Source: Allofournierella massiliensis (GTDB lineage: Bacteria; Bacillota; Clostridia; Oscillospirales; Ruminococcaceae). Taken from it: a stretch of DNA of 64,000 bases. Positions within the stretch are counted from its first letter, which is position 1; each line of letters opens with the position of its first letter. Under the pieces are notes generated by a model. That model was not told where the DNA came from. It saw only the letters and a program-made list of their open reading frames with translations, and made no database searches. The stretch spans positions 62,001 to 126,000 of the forward strand of contig NZ_SLUM01000007.1 of the NCBI RefSeq assembly GCF_004345265.1, given 5' to 3'. Below are positions 61,714-64,000 of the stretch, in pieces. Both the position numbers and the translations under genes were made by a program.

Positions 61714-64000
61714 CTATTTTGTAGCAACATTTTTATCGCCCAAAATCCGGCGCAATTCCGGGTAAAGCAGCTCATGATCCAGTGCCCACAAACTGCGTGG
61801 TGCCAGAGTCAGCTGCTTGCGGTCCTCAAAATACATGTAGACCGGCATACTGCCGTCAAAGATACCGCTGAGCAGGTTTGTTACCTTGCGGAACTGCTCA
61901 CAGTTCTGGCTGGGCAGCTTGAGGTACAGCCCTTTTTTGGGTGGCTGCGGCTTTTCCGGCACGCTGGCTGCGGTCGATTTTTCCGGCCGGCGGGCCTGAT
62001 ACTGTTCGATGGGAACAATGGTTTCCGCCACAAGCTTGGTTGATTCATCCTCCTTCACCGAAACACGACCGGTGATTACCACAACCGCATTTTCCTGCAG
62101 GGCGTCGCGGCAGTTCATCAGGATCTTCGGGAAAACCAGAATTTCCATGGTGCCGCTCAGATCCTCCACGTTGGTAAAGGCCATCATGGTGTTGGAGCGA
62201 GTCGTCATAAATTTGCTTTTGATCACTGCGCAAACAATGTTGACTACTTTATTATCGTAAGCTTTTGCGCCTTCCCCTGTCAATTCACTAATATTGCAGC
62301 TGGATATATTTTTGATGATTTCCCGATATGCGTCCAGAGGATGGCCGCTCAGATACAGGCCGCTCACCTCTTTTTCCATCTGCAAAAGCTCCCCGGTGGG
62401 GAATTCCTCCAGAGAGGGAATTGCATAGTCGTTTACCGTTTCCTGCTCGCCGCTCTGGCTGAACAGATCCAGCTGGCCTTCCAGATTTTTACGGCTGTCG
62501 GTTTCCACACTCTTCAAAATGCCCTCGATACACTGGAGCATGGCCCTGCGTGTGGCACCCAATCCGTCAAACGCACCACATTTGATCAGGCTTTCCACCG
62601 CCCGGCGGTTGATTTCGCAGCCATACATCCGGCGGCAGAAGTCATACAGCGAGCGGAACGGCTTTTCCTTGCGCTCCCGAACTACTGCGGCAATCAGGTT
62701 ACGGCCCACGTTTTTGACTGCGTTCAGGCCAAAACGAATGTCGCTTCCGTCTACGGTGAAGCCGCCATCACTCACATTGATGTTGGGCGGCAGCACCTTG
62801 ATGCCAAGCCGCTGGCATTCGCCGGAATACTCGATCACCTTATCGGTGTTGTCCAGTACGCTGGTCAGCAGCGCTGCCATAAATTCATTGGGATAATGGC
62901 ATTTCAGATAGGCGGTCTGGTAAGCCACATAAGCATAGCAGGCCGCATGGGATTTGTTAAAGGCGTAAGACGCAAAGCTGGACATATCATCGAAGATCTC
63001 GTTGGCCGTTTTTTCGTCGATGCCGTTGGCAATGCAGCCCACACATTCCGATCCCGGTTCCTTGCTGCCATATACGAAGTTCTGACGCTCCCGCTCCATG
63101 ACATCGTGCTTTTTCTTGCTCATGGCGCGGCGCACCAGATCGGCCTGCCCCAAAGAGAAGCCTGCCAGTTCCCGGCAGATCTGCATGACCTGTTCCTGAT
63201 ACACAATACAGCCGTTGGTCACATCCAGAATGTGCGCCAGCTGGGGAACCTTGTAGTGAATCTTTCCCGGCTCATGGCGGTTGCGCAGGTAAGTGGGGAT
63301 GGAGTCCATGGGGCCCGGTCGATACAGCGAGATCAGGGCGATGATGTCTTCCAGATTCTGCGGGCGCAGCCCCAGAAGCACCTGCTTCATGCCGGTACTT
63401 TCCAGCTGGAACACACCCTCTGTTTCACTCTGGCCCAGCATCTCGTAGGTGGCCGGATCATCGTAGGGCATCTTTTCCACCGAGAACTCGGGAACACGGC
63501 GCTGAATCATCCGTTCCGCATCCCGAATCACGGTGAGGGTGCGCAGGCCCAGAAAGTCCATTTTGAGAAGGCCGAGCTCCTCGATGGTTGTCATGGTGAA
63601 CTGCGTTACGGGAACGCCATCGTTGCAGGCAAGCGGAACATATTCATTGGCCGCCTCCCGGGTAATTACCACGCCTGCCGCATGAGTGGAGGCGTGACGG
63701 GGCATGCCTTCAATTTTGATGGCAGTGTCCACCAGTTCTCTCACCTGCTCGTCGGAGTCGTAGCGGGCTTTCAGCTCCGGAGATACCTCCAAAGCCCGGT
63801 GCAGGGTCATTTTCAGCTCCATGGGAACCAGCTTGGCCACCGCGTCCACCGCAGCATAGGGCATGTCCATCACGCGGCCAACGTCCCGCAGGGCAGCGCG
63901 GGCGGCCATGGTTCCAAAGGTGATGATCTGCGCCACGTGGTCGTGCCCATATTTGTTGTTCACATAATCGATCACTTCCTGCCGGCGTTCGTAGCAGAAG
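61714..64000 (-). CDS. dnaE: DNA polymerase III alpha subunit DnaE, C-terminal part (5' end outside window)
   Basis: About 760 residues of DnaE are in view; the frame is open to the window edge, where FCYERRQEVIDYVNNKYGHD continues the palm motif, so the PHP domain and most of the active site lie outside. Visible are the IITFGTMAARAALRDVGRVM and LLKMDFLGLRTLTVI blocks, the fingers region (LYRPGPMDSIPTYLRNRHEP), a helix-hairpin-helix region (CGAFDGLG) and a C-terminal OB-fold (AFTNVEDLSGTMEILVFP). An in-frame ATG at 63975 is internal. Confidence 0.96.
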   Translation of the reverse strand, partial: FCYERRQEVIDYVNNKYGHDHVAQIITFGTMAARAALRDVGRVMDMPYAAVDAVAKLVPMELKMTLHRALEVSPELKARYDSDEQVRELVDTAIKIEGMPRHASTHAAGVVITREAANEYVPLACNDGVPVTQFTMTTIEELGLLKMDFLGLRTLTVIRDAERMIQRRVPEFSVEKMPYDDPATYEMLGQSETEGVFQLESTGMKQVLLGLRPQNLEDIIALISLYRPGPMDSIPTYLRNRHEPGKIHYKVPQLAHILDVTNGCIVYQEQVMQICRELAGFSLGQADLVRRAMSKKKHDVMERERQNFVYGSKEPGSECVGCIANGIDEKTANEIFDDMSSFASYAFNKSHAACYAYVAYQTAYLKCHYPNEFMAALLTSVLDNTDKVIEYSGECQRLGIKVLPPNINVSDGGFTVDGSDIRFGLNAVKNVGRNLIAAVVRERKEKPFRSLYDFCRRMYGCEINRRAVESLIKCGAFDGLGATRRAMLQCIEGILKSVETDSRKNLEGQLDLFSQSGEQETVNDYAIPSLEEFPTGELLQMEKEVSGLYLSGHPLDAYREIIKNISSCNISELTGEGAKAYDNKVVNIVCAVIKSKFMTTRSNTMMAFTNVEDLSGTMEILVFPKILMNCRDALQENAVVVITGRVSVKEDESTKLVAETIVPIEQYQARRPEKSTAASVPEKPQPPKKGLYLKLPSQNCEQFRKVTNLLSGIFDGSMPVYMYFEDRKQLTLAPRSLWALDHELLYPELRRILGDKNVATK

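Overview
This 64 kb window looks like an ordinary stretch of core chromosome from a spore-forming member of the Clostridia (Bacillota), probably an Oscillospiraceae or Butyricicoccaceae-type gut anaerobe. The evidence is a complete spoIIIA operon, SpoIIM, YunB and a SpoIVFA/SpoIVFB-like pair, together with SepF/DivIVA division genes, a tyrosine T-box, a split transketolase and strong AGGAGG ribosome binding sites. Base composition is moderately GC-rich. Genus assignment is inference. I see no transposase, phage, CRISPR array, restriction system, toxin-antitoxin pair or other accessory island, and no convincing undescribed multi-gene system. The most interesting signals are small ones in the spaces between core genes.

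Layout of the left half (mostly + strand): tail of miaA; a HlyD-like membrane protein; the sepF-ylmH-divIVA-lspA-rluD-HAD cluster leading into a two-gene transketolase; a ComEA-like protein and polyphosphate kinase; an M23 + M50 pair resembling SpoIVFA/SpoIVFB; a radical-SAM pair; rplS with a leader; lepB-rbgA-rnhB-yraN; thrC; a small antisense DUF1540 gene; a metallophosphoesterase; the proteostasis block tig-clpP-clpX-lon-engB; a methyltransferase and Hsp33; a six-tRNA operon (Gly, Val, Asp, Phe, Gly, Cys); comEB-like dCMP deaminase; radA; and a Xer-family tyrosine recombinase preceded by a 13-bp inverted repeat.

Layout of the right half (mostly - strand): spoIIM, a TIGR04086-type membrane protein, yajC, tgt and queA; then a + strand island with asd-dapA-dapB (lysine/diaminopimelate synthesis) and a CapA-like protein; then T-box-tyrS; then a long cluster recN-argR-nadK-tlyA-dxs-yuiD-ispA-xseB-xseA-(TsaD paralogue)-nusB-asp23, transcribed from the Asp23 end, whose order matches the Bacillus subtilis yqhY-to-recN region; then spoIIIAA-AH, ligA, yunB, pfkA and the C-terminal part of dnaE running off the window.

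How they work together: the window joins cell division and envelope (SepF, DivIVA, LspA, LepB, CapA-like), protein quality control (Tig, ClpXP, Lon, Hsp33), translation support (tRNAs, L19, RbgA, EngB, MiaA, RluD-type, QueA/Tgt, TyrS), DNA maintenance (LigA, DnaE, RecN, XseAB, RadA, RnhB, Xer), precursor supply (Asd/DapAB, Dxs/IspA, ThrC, transketolase, PfkA, NadK) and endosporulation (SpoIIIA channel, SpoIIM, YunB, SpoIVF-like). Many good sigma-A promoters and intrinsic terminators are visible and divide it into transcription units.
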